Shown: piece by piece, positions 12,647 to 19,860 of the stretch
Position numbering within the stretch: the stretch's first letter is position 1
How the letters are laid out: every line of letters starts with the position of its first letter
Source: a virus
Reading direction: 5' to 3' (one strand)
Virus record (IMG/VR): IMGVR_UViG_3300036770_004472
Span: 1 to 38,944 of that record
Length of the DNA: 38,944 nt
Notes under the pieces: generated by a model
What the model was told of the DNA's origin: nothing
Database searches by the model: none
What the model saw: the letters and a program-made list of their open reading frames with translations, nothing else
Program-made: the position numbers and the translations under genes

Positions 12647-13264
12647 ATGTCAAGAAAGCAAATTACAGGCATTTTTCCTGTTCCTGTAGGACTTTATGAG
12701 TTTCATAGAGAACTAACTGAAAAAGAGAAAAAATTCTTATTTAATTTGGAAAAAATACCCAATGATGGTAACACAACTAGTAAAAATAACTATATTTTAG
12801 AAAATAAAAAGTGTAAAAAAATTAAAAAATTTTTAGAAGAAAGTGTTAATGATTTTTTCATAGAAATTATGAAACCTAAATTTGATGTTTCGCTAAGAAT
12901 AACTCAATCTTGGTTAAATTATAGTGAAAAAACTCAATATCATCATAGTCACATTCATCCCAATAGTTATTTTAGTGGAGTTTTTTATTTACAAGCTGAA
13001 AAAACTACTGATAAAATATTTTTTAATAAACATGATACAGTTTTTAACAAAGTTTTAACAGTTTATTCGGAAGAATATAACTTGTATAATTCTGATAGTT
13101 GGTATTTTGAAAATTATACTGGTTTACTTGTTATTTTTCCCAGCACACTTAATCACAACGTTTTACCTGTACAACATGAATCCACTAGAATAAGTTTATC
13201 TTTTAATACTTTTCCTAAAGGAAAACTAGGTAATCCTGTCTCTCTTACTGAGTGTATGTTATAA
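12647..13264 (+). CDS. Putative 2OG-Fe(II) oxygenase, phage type (2OG-FeII_Oxy_5-like)
   Basis: The 205-aa protein resembles the phage and bacterial TIGR02466/PF13759 group. It has an N-terminal FPVPVGLYEF, then SWLNYSEKTQYHHSHIHP, a SGVFYLQ strand, VIFPSTLNHNVLPV and RISLSFNTF. The His-rich H99-H-S-H102-I-H104 region should supply the first metal ligand(s), and the His in LNHNV the distal one. The Arg of TRISLSF should bind 2-oxoglutarate. The strict HxD motif of typical members is replaced by an HxH arrangement, as in the homologue at 31861. It starts 1 bp after the preceding oxygenase stop, so the two are probably co-translated. The substrate is unknown. Confidence 0.75.
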   Translation: MSRKQITGIFPVPVGLYEFHRELTEKEKKFLFNLEKIPNDGNTTSKNNYILENKKCKKIKKFLEESVNDFFIEIMKPKFDVSLRITQSWLNYSEKTQYHHSHIHPNSYFSGVFYLQAEKTTDKIFFNKHDTVFNKVLTVYSEEYNLYNSDSWYFENYTGLLVIFPSTLNHNVLPVQHESTRISLSFNTFPKGKLGNPVSLTECML

Positions 13265-13287
13265 ACTTTTACGATGCTATAATTGTT

Positions 13288-13295
13288 TATAAATA
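13288..13295 (+). promoter_or_regulatory. T4-type late promoter TATAAATA
   Basis: A perfect TATAAATA followed by TT lies in the 52-bp gap before 13317, ending 21 bp before the ATG. The gene has GGGAAACAG ahead of its start. Same element and spacing as the one at 12021. Confidence 0.75.
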
Positions 13296-13316
13296 TTATG
13301 GATTTTAGGGAAACAG

Positions 13317-14312
13317 ATGGAAAAGTTTAATGACGGTATAGTAAAATTTATAATTCAAAACAATGGCTCTATTCATCCACTTGTTATAAATTCTGAATTA
13401 AATGGTGGAACTGGGTTAATGAATCCTAGTGTTTTTGTAGATGAAGCAGATAATATATATGTAAATTTAAGGTCTATTAATTACACACTTTATCATAGTG
13501 AAAGTAAAAAATTTGCCCATGCTTGGGGACCTTTACAGTACTTACATCCTGAAAACGATCAAACTTTAAAAACTAAAAATTACTTTTTATGTCTAAATGA
13601 AAATTTAGACATTACTAAAATATCATTGGTAAATACAAACAAAAATGACATACCACCAAAATGGCATTTTATAGGTCTTGAAGACGCTAGATTATTTAAA
13701 TGGCATAATAAATTTTATATTTGTGGTGTGAGACGAGATGATAATACTACTGGATCTGGAAGAATGGAACTTCAAGAACTTGAAATTACAGGTGATGAAG
13801 TAAAAGAAGTTAATAGACATAAAATTCCTGCTCCTGGCAGAAACGCAAGTTATTGCGAAAAAAATTGGATGCCAATTGTCGATAAACCATTTCACTTTGT
13901 TAAATGGTCCAACCCAACTGAAATAGTACATACAAACGTTACTGAAGGGACTTGTAAAACTGTTATTTTAGATGAAAGCAAAAAATTACCATTGCCAAAT
14001 GATTTACGTGGAAGCAGTCAGGTAATACCTTGGAAAAATGGACATTTAGCAATTACACATGAAGTAAATTTATACAATGATATACAGGGAAGAAAAGATG
14101 GAAAATATCGTCATCGTTTTGTATATTGGGATAGTGACTGGAATTTAGTTAAAACAAGCGATTTTTTTCATTTCATGACTGGAGAAATTGAATTTTGTGC
14201 TGGATTAGCTAAACATAAAGACAATTTACTTATAAGTTTTGGTTTTCAGGATAACATAGCATTTTTACTTAAGATGCCAATAGTATTATTAGATCAATTT
14301 ATTACAATTTAA
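13317..14312 (+). CDS. GH130/GH43-like five-bladed beta-propeller protein (glycoside hydrolase or phosphorylase-like)
   Basis: The 331-aa protein has blade-like motifs of the glycosidase propeller clans: LMNPSVFVDEADNIYVNLR near the N-terminus, IGLEDARLFKWHNKFYICG (the GxEDxR/F signature of GH130-like proteins), a WMPIVDKPFHFVKWSNP blade, and FCAGLAKHKDNLLISFG near the end. GH130 enzymes cleave beta-mannosides, mostly by phosphorolysis. Related propellers also occur in glycan-synthesis clusters without proven activity. It sits directly upstream of a double GT17 glycosyltransferase (8-bp gap), so a role in making or trimming a glycan is likely. The sugar is unknown. Confidence 0.6.
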   Translation: MEKFNDGIVKFIIQNNGSIHPLVINSELNGGTGLMNPSVFVDEADNIYVNLRSINYTLYHSESKKFAHAWGPLQYLHPENDQTLKTKNYFLCLNENLDITKISLVNTNKNDIPPKWHFIGLEDARLFKWHNKFYICGVRRDDNTTGSGRMELQELEITGDEVKEVNRHKIPAPGRNASYCEKNWMPIVDKPFHFVKWSNPTEIVHTNVTEGTCKTVILDESKKLPLPNDLRGSSQVIPWKNGHLAITHEVNLYNDIQGRKDGKYRHRFVYWDSDWNLVKTSDFFHFMTGEIEFCAGLAKHKDNLLISFGFQDNIAFLLKMPIVLLDQFITI

Positions 14313-14320
14313 GGTTAAAA

Positions 14321-16696
14321 ATGATAGTAGATTATTTTATGTTTCATAACGAAGTAGAATTACTTCAGCTTAGATATCACATGTTAAAGTATGTCGTAGA
14401 CAAATTTGTTATATCAGAAGCTAGCACAACTTTTACGGGAAAACCTAAAGAATTTCGTGCCAAAGAATTAGTAGATCAACTAGATTTAGATCCAAATAAA
14501 TTTATTTTTTTAAGTGTAAGAACTGAAGAAGAATTTTTACAAACTGAAAAAATAGATATTTGGAACGCAGAAAATGTGGGGCGTTCTGATAAAGTAGAAG
14601 TTTATACCAGACAAAGAACACAAAGAGATGCTATAGGCAAAATTTTAGATAATTTTCCTGATGATACTGTGTTTATTTGTGGTGACATAGATGAAATTCC
14701 TAAACCATCCGCAGTTAAATGGATAGCCAGTCAAACACGTAATCAACCAAATAATTTTTTTAAAATTCCACTTGTTTTATTAGAAGGAGGTGCTAATCAG
14801 CGAGTTTATAATGAAAATGATCAACCTGTTCCTTGGAGTTTGTCGTTAATTTTTACTACAAAAAATATTTTAAAACATACCCCAAGTAAGCTTAGAGCTG
14901 ATTTTGAATGCAACATTATCCCATTGGCCCTTACAGAAAATGGTAAAGTAATACAGGACTTAGGTTGGCATTTTACTTGGATGGGTGATAAGGAAAGGAA
15001 ACAAATAAAAGCACAATCATGTGCTCATTCAGTAGTACCTAATTTAATTAATAACGTTACTGAAGAAACAAAAAAAGAGTTACAAAATTTAGTAGATGAA
15101 AAATTTGGGGAAATAGTACGTTACCACCATAAACCTTATGACATAAAAGAATTACCTGTTGAAATTTTTCAACTACCCAATGTCAAAAAATTCTTATTGC
15201 CTAATCTAGATCGTGTTAAAACAGTTGATTGTTTCATGTATTTTAATGAAAGTGAATTGCTAGAATTAAGATACCATTTACTTAAGGATTATGTTGATCT
15301 TTTTGTTGTAATTGAATCAAATGTTACTTTTTCAGGTAATCCAAAAGAGTACACAGCAGAAGGTATAGTTGACACTTTAAAATTAGATAAGAAAAAATTT
15401 AGATTTTTACATGTTGATCAACGGTTTATTTCTGAAAATGATATAAAGAACGAGGATAAAATTTATTCAAAGGTAGCAAGAGATGAAAATGGTATATTAA
15501 AATGGGTGAGAGAACGACATCAACGAGATTATGTTGTAAGGATTTTACATGAATTTGATGATGAATGTGCCTTTATTGTAAGTGATGCGGATGAAATTAT
15601 AGCTCCACACGCTGTTAATTACATCACTAGACTTGTAAGGGAAAATCCCTCTCATATTATAAAGGTTCCATTAATTTTACTTGAATCAAGAGCAGACAGA
15701 AGAATACATCACAGCAATAATAATCCTATGATGTGGGATAAATCTATGTTTATTGCTACTGCAAAACAATTAATGATTTCAAGTCCAAATTCAATTAGAG
15801 GAGAAACACAAACTCAATTTAAAATAAGCTATATAGCCGAAAACAATAAACGTGTAGAAGATTTGGGTTGGCACTTTACTTGGATGGGTGATAATAATAG
15901 AATTAAGGATAAAGCACTAAATTTTGGTCATTCAGGAAATTTAGCCGCATCTAATACAATTTCTCCACATACAGCGAAAAAACTAACTGATCTATTAGGT
16001 AAAACAGTTAACAATAAAAACTATACTATAAAAGAATTCAATAAAAAAGATTTACCAAAAGAAATTTTTGATTTACCAACAGTAAGAAAATTTTTATTAC
16101 CTAGCCCCACTGATTTAACTGAAGAAACAATGATTAACATGAAAAAAGAAAAAATCAGTGCCTTTGTATTGAATCCTAAAAATCCAGTTACAAACTTTGA
16201 ACTAGGATATTCCTATGAATGTATAGGTCAAACTGCTGCTGCTGTAAGTTTTTACTTGCGTACTGCCGAACTTACAGACGATGATAATTTTCAGTATGAA
16301 TGTTTGTTACGATTAGCGAACTGTTTTAAACTACAAAAAAACAGAAATTTTACAGTAACACATATAGTGAACCGTGCTATTACTGTAAATCCTCATAGAC
16401 CTGAAGCATATTTTGTGCAATCAAATAATTATTTAGAAGCAAAAGATTATCAAAATGCTTATTTATATTCTTCAATTGGCTTAGCCTTGTTGTCCAAAGA
16501 TTTAGTGCCATTTAAAACTGAATTTCATTATCCAGGTTTGTATGCTTTAGAATATATAAACGCTATTTCAGGATATTATGTTGGTTTTTATAAACAATCT
16601 AAAGAGAAGTTGCTTGAGTTGCAGGATAATAAATATATATCATTGTATTACAAAGAAAAAATTAAAGAAGATTTATCTACAGTAATTAAAATTTAA
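14321..16696 (+). CDS. Tandem GT17 glycosyltransferase with C-terminal TPR region
   Basis: The 791-aa protein holds two glycosyltransferase family 17 domains (the family of beta-1,4-N-acetylglucosaminyltransferase III), offset by about 300 residues. Domain 1 starts VDYFMFHNEVELLQLRYH and has GDIDEIP (D122, D124) and LGWHFTWMG. Domain 2 starts VDCFMYFNESELLELRYH and has SDADEI (D422, D424) and LGWHFTWMG. The DxD-like acidic pairs should bind nucleotide-sugar and metal, and both domains keep them, so both may be active. Residues from about 615 on look like TPR helices (FELGYSYECIG, YLRTAEL, NPHRPEAY), which may dock a protein substrate. It follows the propeller gene by 8 bp and precedes the second fibre operon. 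Activity on the fibre is inference. Confidence 0.85.
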   Translation: MIVDYFMFHNEVELLQLRYHMLKYVVDKFVISEASTTFTGKPKEFRAKELVDQLDLDPNKFIFLSVRTEEEFLQTEKIDIWNAENVGRSDKVEVYTRQRTQRDAIGKILDNFPDDTVFICGDIDEIPKPSAVKWIASQTRNQPNNFFKIPLVLLEGGANQRVYNENDQPVPWSLSLIFTTKNILKHTPSKLRADFECNIIPLALTENGKVIQDLGWHFTWMGDKERKQIKAQSCAHSVVPNLINNVTEETKKELQNLVDEKFGEIVRYHHKPYDIKELPVEIFQLPNVKKFLLPNLDRVKTVDCFMYFNESELLELRYHLLKDYVDLFVVIESNVTFSGNPKEYTAEGIVDTLKLDKKKFRFLHVDQRFISENDIKNEDKIYSKVARDENGILKWVRERHQRDYVVRILHEFDDECAFIVSDADEIIAPHAVNYITRLVRENPSHIIKVPLILLESRADRRIHHSNNNPMMWDKSMFIATAKQLMISSPNSIRGETQTQFKISYIAENNKRVEDLGWHFTWMGDNNRIKDKALNFGHSGNLAASNTISPHTAKKLTDLLGKTVNNKNYTIKEFNKKDLPKEIFDLPTVRKFLLPSPTDLTEETMINMKKEKISAFVLNPKNPVTNFELGYSYECIGQTAAAVSFYLRTAELTDDDNFQYECLLRLANCFKLQKNRNFTVTHIVNRAITVNPHRPEAYFVQSNNYLEAKDYQNAYLYSSIGLALLSKDLVPFKTEFHYPGLYALEYINAISGYYVGFYKQSKEKLLELQDNKYISLYYKEKIKEDLSTVIKI

Positions 16697-16703
16697 AAAA
16701 TTA

Positions 16704-16711
16704 GATAAATA
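16704..16711 (+). promoter_or_regulatory. Possible variant late promoter GATAAATA
   Basis: A one-mismatch form of the TATAAATA late element lies 57 bp before the fibre gene at 16769, in the 72-bp intergenic gap. AGGAGAACGAAG precedes the ATG. Weaker than the perfect sites, but correctly placed for a late structural gene. Confidence 0.4.
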
Positions 16712-16768
16712 TATGTAATCAAGTAATTATTCAGTCTTGATGCCGAGTTCAATTTTAGGAGAACGAAG

Positions 16769-18277
16769 ATGGCAATCAAAGTAACTGGTAACATTGTCAT
16801 AAGCGATACGCAGGCTATTTCTAATGTTACCACAATAAGTGCCAATGGTAATGCAAATTTAGGCAATTTAGGAACAGCTAGTGTATTAGCTACAGCCAAT
16901 GTTACAGCCCCACAACTTATAAGCAATATAAGTACTGGAACGGCACCGCTTACAGTAAGTTCAACAACAGTAGTTGCTAATTTAAATGCTGATTTATTAG
17001 ATGGATATAATACAGCTACCGCGGGAACTGCTAATACAGTAGCAGTTAGAGATACAAATGGAAATCTTACAGCCAATTTTTTCAGTGGAAATGGAAGTCA
17101 ATTAACAGGTGTTACAGCAGGGTTCCCTATTGCCAATGGAACAAGTAATATTAATGCTCCAGCAGTAAATGGAAATGTTAATATTAGTGTAGGCGGGACT
17201 GCTAATGTATTGATAACAACATCAACTGGTGTTAATGTAGCTGGAACATTAAATGCTACAGGCAATGCCAATACGGGAAATTTAGGCACAGGTAGAATAT
17301 TAGCCTCAGGAAATATTACAACAACGCAACTAGTAAGTAACATTACTACAGGTACAGCCCCATTAGTTGTTTCTTCAACTACAGCAGTTGCTAATTTAAA
17401 TGCTGATTTATTAGATGGATATAATACAGCTACAGCGGCAACTGCTAATACAGTAGCAGTTAGAGATACAAATGGAAATCTTACAGCTAATTTTTTCAGT
17501 GGAAATGGAAGTCAACTAACTGGAATAAGTGCTGGTTTTCCAATTGCCAATGGAACAAGCAACCTAAGTGCGCCGGCTGTAAATGGAAATATTAACATTA
17601 GTGTAGGTGGTGTGGCGAACGTACTTGTTACAACAACTACTGGTGTTAATGTAGCTGGAACACTTAATGCTACAGGAAACGCAAATACAGGAAATTTAGG
17701 CACAACTACAGCAATTATAACAACAGGTAATATTACTACGATTAACAGTGGTCTTTTACAAAACGGCAACAGTAATATAGCAATAACAGCTAACGGAAAT
17801 ATAGGGTTTTCTGTAACAGGTAGCGCAAATGAAGTAGTATTTACTAGCACAGGTGCCAATATAAATGGTTATTTAACTGTAACAGGCAATATTACAGGGG
17901 GCATTTTAAGTAATAGTACAAATGTTTTTAGCACGGCAAGTAGCAACTATTCTATTGGTTATCGTCAGATGCCACAAAATAGCCAAGGTGGTGCTACATA
18001 CACATTAGTATTGGATGATGAGGGCAAAAGTGTTGTATTCACAGGAACCACAACGTGTACTTTAACTGTGCCATTAAATAGTTCGCAGGCATTTCCAGTT
18101 GGATCAGTGATAACATTTATCAATAATAATAGCGGAAATTTAACAATAAATAGTTCGGCTACCTTACAACTAGCAAACGGTAATGCAGCCAATAGAACAG
18201 TTTTGACAAAAGGTATGGCAACCTGTATTAAAATTGCCACGGACACATGGTATTTAATAGGAGCAGGAGTATCATAA
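16769..18277 (+). CDS. Tail fibre-like structural protein with internal duplication
   Basis: The 502-aa protein is rich in Asn, Thr, Gly and Ala, with almost no Lys after the N-terminus. A ~60-residue block (STGTAPL, NLNADLLDGYNTATA, VAVRDTNGNLTANFFSG) occurs twice, about 140 residues apart. NLNADLLDG is a common phage fibre motif, and the repeating hydrophobic/polar pattern suggests a beta-helical shaft. The last ~90 residues (YTLVLDDEGKSVVF to TWYLIGAG) resemble the small beta-barrel tips found at the ends of tail-fibre proteins. It is followed after 1 bp by the glycine-rich adhesin, so the pair probably forms a shaft and tip. No enzymatic motif is seen. Confidence 0.8.
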   Translation: MAIKVTGNIVISDTQAISNVTTISANGNANLGNLGTASVLATANVTAPQLISNISTGTAPLTVSSTTVVANLNADLLDGYNTATAGTANTVAVRDTNGNLTANFFSGNGSQLTGVTAGFPIANGTSNINAPAVNGNVNISVGGTANVLITTSTGVNVAGTLNATGNANTGNLGTGRILASGNITTTQLVSNITTGTAPLVVSSTTAVANLNADLLDGYNTATAATANTVAVRDTNGNLTANFFSGNGSQLTGISAGFPIANGTSNLSAPAVNGNINISVGGVANVLVTTTTGVNVAGTLNATGNANTGNLGTTTAIITTGNITTINSGLLQNGNSNIAITANGNIGFSVTGSANEVVFTSTGANINGYLTVTGNITGGILSNSTNVFSTASSNYSIGYRQMPQNSQGGATYTLVLDDEGKSVVFTGTTTCTLTVPLNSSQAFPVGSVITFINNNSGNLTINSSATLQLANGNAANRTVLTKGMATCIKIATDTWYLIGAGVS

Positions 18278-18278
18278 T

Positions 18279-19259
18279 ATGACAGGCGCAGCAGCAGGGA
18301 TGATGATGATGGATGGTAAAGGAGGAGTACCACCAGTACCACCAGTACCACCAACCTATACAATTGAGTATTTGGTTATAGCAGGAGGCGGGGGCGGTGC
18401 TAATGGCAGAAATACTTACGGTGGGGCCGGTGGGGGTGCGGGTGGTTGTGTATGTGGGAGTTTTACAGCTAATGTTGCTCAAGTTTACCCAATAAGTGTG
18501 GGAGGTGGCGGAGCAGGTGGGTCTGGTTGGCCTCCCAGTCCCGGCGCGGGGTCCTGCCGAGGATCTGTTGGAACAAATAGTTCCATACCAGGCATATCAG
18601 CAGCAGGATGCGGTGGAGGAGGTGGAGGAAATACCTGCCCTGCGAGCTTATTAGGAGGTTGCGCCGGTGGTTCTGGTGGTGGCAGTGGCAATATTACCTC
18701 TGGTGGAGCCGGTACTCCTGGACAAGGCACAAATGGTGGATATGGGCGTACCTCGACCCCACAGAGACTTGGAGGTGGCGGAGGTGGAGCAGGCGAAGCA
18801 GGAGGATCCTACGATGCTCCCGCACCAGCAAAACCCCCAGGGGTTCGAGTTTATGGTGGTTGTGGGAGCGCATGGTTAGATGGTGTTCTTAGAGCTGGAG
18901 GTGGAGGTGGAGGATCAACGACTTCTTCAACAGCTACAGTAGGTTTCATAGCAGGTTATGGAGGAGCTGGTGGAGGTGGTGCTGGTAAACGTCAGCCAGC
19001 AGCTCCTAGAACTCCAGCTACTCTAGAAGAAGGTGCAGGAGACCCTGGGACGGCAAATACAGGTGGTGGTGGTGGTGGTGCTGCAGCACCTGCCACATAC
19101 CCACCTTTTTTGACTATCACTGTTCAGGGAGGATCAGGAGGAAGTGGCGTCGTAATTTTACGTTATTCAGGACCTCCTCGAGGAACAGGTGGTACAATTA
19201 CAGTGTCAGGTGGATATACTTACCATCAATTTAACGGATCAGCCTCATATACAGGATAA
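18279..19259 (+). CDS. Glycine-rich adhesin (tail-fibre tip, Gp38-like polyglycine domain)
   Basis: The 326-aa protein has a short Met/Gly start, a PVPPVPP linker, then IEYLVIAGGGGG and about 230 residues of Gly-rich segments. It ends GSGVVILRYSG and GGYTYHQFNGSASYTG. This YLVIAGGGG...GVVILRYS frame is the signature of phage glycine-rich adhesins, where polyglycine-II helices pack into a rigid tip, as in Salmonella phage S16 gp38, and variable loops between them bind receptors. Several Cys and Pro-rich loops between the Gly runs are candidate receptor-binding loops. The higher local GC follows from Gly codons and need not mean transfer. It is coupled to the fibre gene by a 1-bp gap. Confidence 0.85.
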   Translation: MTGAAAGMMMMDGKGGVPPVPPVPPTYTIEYLVIAGGGGGANGRNTYGGAGGGAGGCVCGSFTANVAQVYPISVGGGGAGGSGWPPSPGAGSCRGSVGTNSSIPGISAAGCGGGGGGNTCPASLLGGCAGGSGGGSGNITSGGAGTPGQGTNGGYGRTSTPQRLGGGGGGAGEAGGSYDAPAPAKPPGVRVYGGCGSAWLDGVLRAGGGGGGSTTSSTATVGFIAGYGGAGGGGAGKRQPAAPRTPATLEEGAGDPGTANTGGGGGGAAAPATYPPFLTITVQGGSGGSGVVILRYSGPPRGTGGTITVSGGYTYHQFNGSASYTG

Positions 19260-19270
19260 ATGGAGAATTA

Positions 19271-19768
19271 ATGGCACATTTTGCTGAACTTGATGAAAAT
19301 GATATTGTTATAGGGGTTTTAGTTGTAGAAAACAAGAATATTGTTGACGAAACAGGAAAAGAACAAGAACATATAGGTATAGCTTATTTAAGAAATTTGT
19401 TTGGTCAAGAAAAACGTTATGTTCAAACAAGTTATAATCATAATTTTAGAAAAAAATATGCTGGAATAGGTGACACATATCGTTCCGATCTTGATATGTT
19501 CATAGAGATAAGACCATATCCAAGTTGGACGCTTAGTAATATTGGGACTTGGGAACCTCCAATATCTAAACCAGACGAAATTAAACCCTATAGTTGGGAT
19601 GAAGATAATCAACGTTGGTTCAATGATCCTGGACCACAACCTTTTGCTAGCTGGATTATTAATGAAGAAACAGGTGTTTGGGAAGCACCTATCCCCATAC
19701 CTGACGATTCTGAAACGGTTTTCTATGATTGGGATGAAGAAAATCAAGCTTGGATACAAGTTGAGTAA
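19271..19768 (+). CDS. MAHFAEL-family phage protein with duplicated C-terminal Trp/Pro repeat
   Basis: This 165-aa paralogue of the protein at 11608 shares the MAHFAELD start, the QTSYNHNFRKKYAGIG core and the tail SWT...WEPPISKPDE...YSWDEDNQRW. It then carries a second copy of the tail (FASWIINEETGVWEAPIPIP, YDWDEENQAW), which explains the extra length. The first tail is also kept, so the tail unit can be gained in tandem. As with the first copy, it directly follows an adhesin/fibre gene (11-bp gap). Function unknown; a fibre-associated structural role is the best guess. Confidence 0.75.
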   Translation: MAHFAELDENDIVIGVLVVENKNIVDETGKEQEHIGIAYLRNLFGQEKRYVQTSYNHNFRKKYAGIGDTYRSDLDMFIEIRPYPSWTLSNIGTWEPPISKPDEIKPYSWDEDNQRWFNDPGPQPFASWIINEETGVWEAPIPIPDDSETVFYDWDEENQAWIQVE

Positions 19769-19833
19769 TCAGTAAAATATATAATTACTATAGACCAGTC
19801 TACCCAAGTAAATAGTATTTCATTTATATTACA

Positions 19834-19842
19834 TGTTATAAT
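19834..19842 (+). promoter_or_regulatory. Extended -10 sigma70-type promoter upstream of nrdA
   Basis: TGTTATAAT fits an extended -10 (TG, one base, TATAAT), 18 bp before the nrdA ATG at 19861, in a 92-bp gap. No good -35 hexamer is seen at 16-18 bp, as is common for extended -10 promoters. It fits early or middle expression of the nucleotide genes by host-type polymerase, unlike the late elements near the fibre genes. Confidence 0.5.
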
Positions 19843-19860
19843 CGTTTTGGAAATATTATT

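Noticed and set aside
18485-18892. Several frames inside the glycine-rich adhesin gene (both strands)
   Set aside because: They are shadows of GC-rich Gly codons, giving Pro-rich or Arg/Trp-rich products without start signals.
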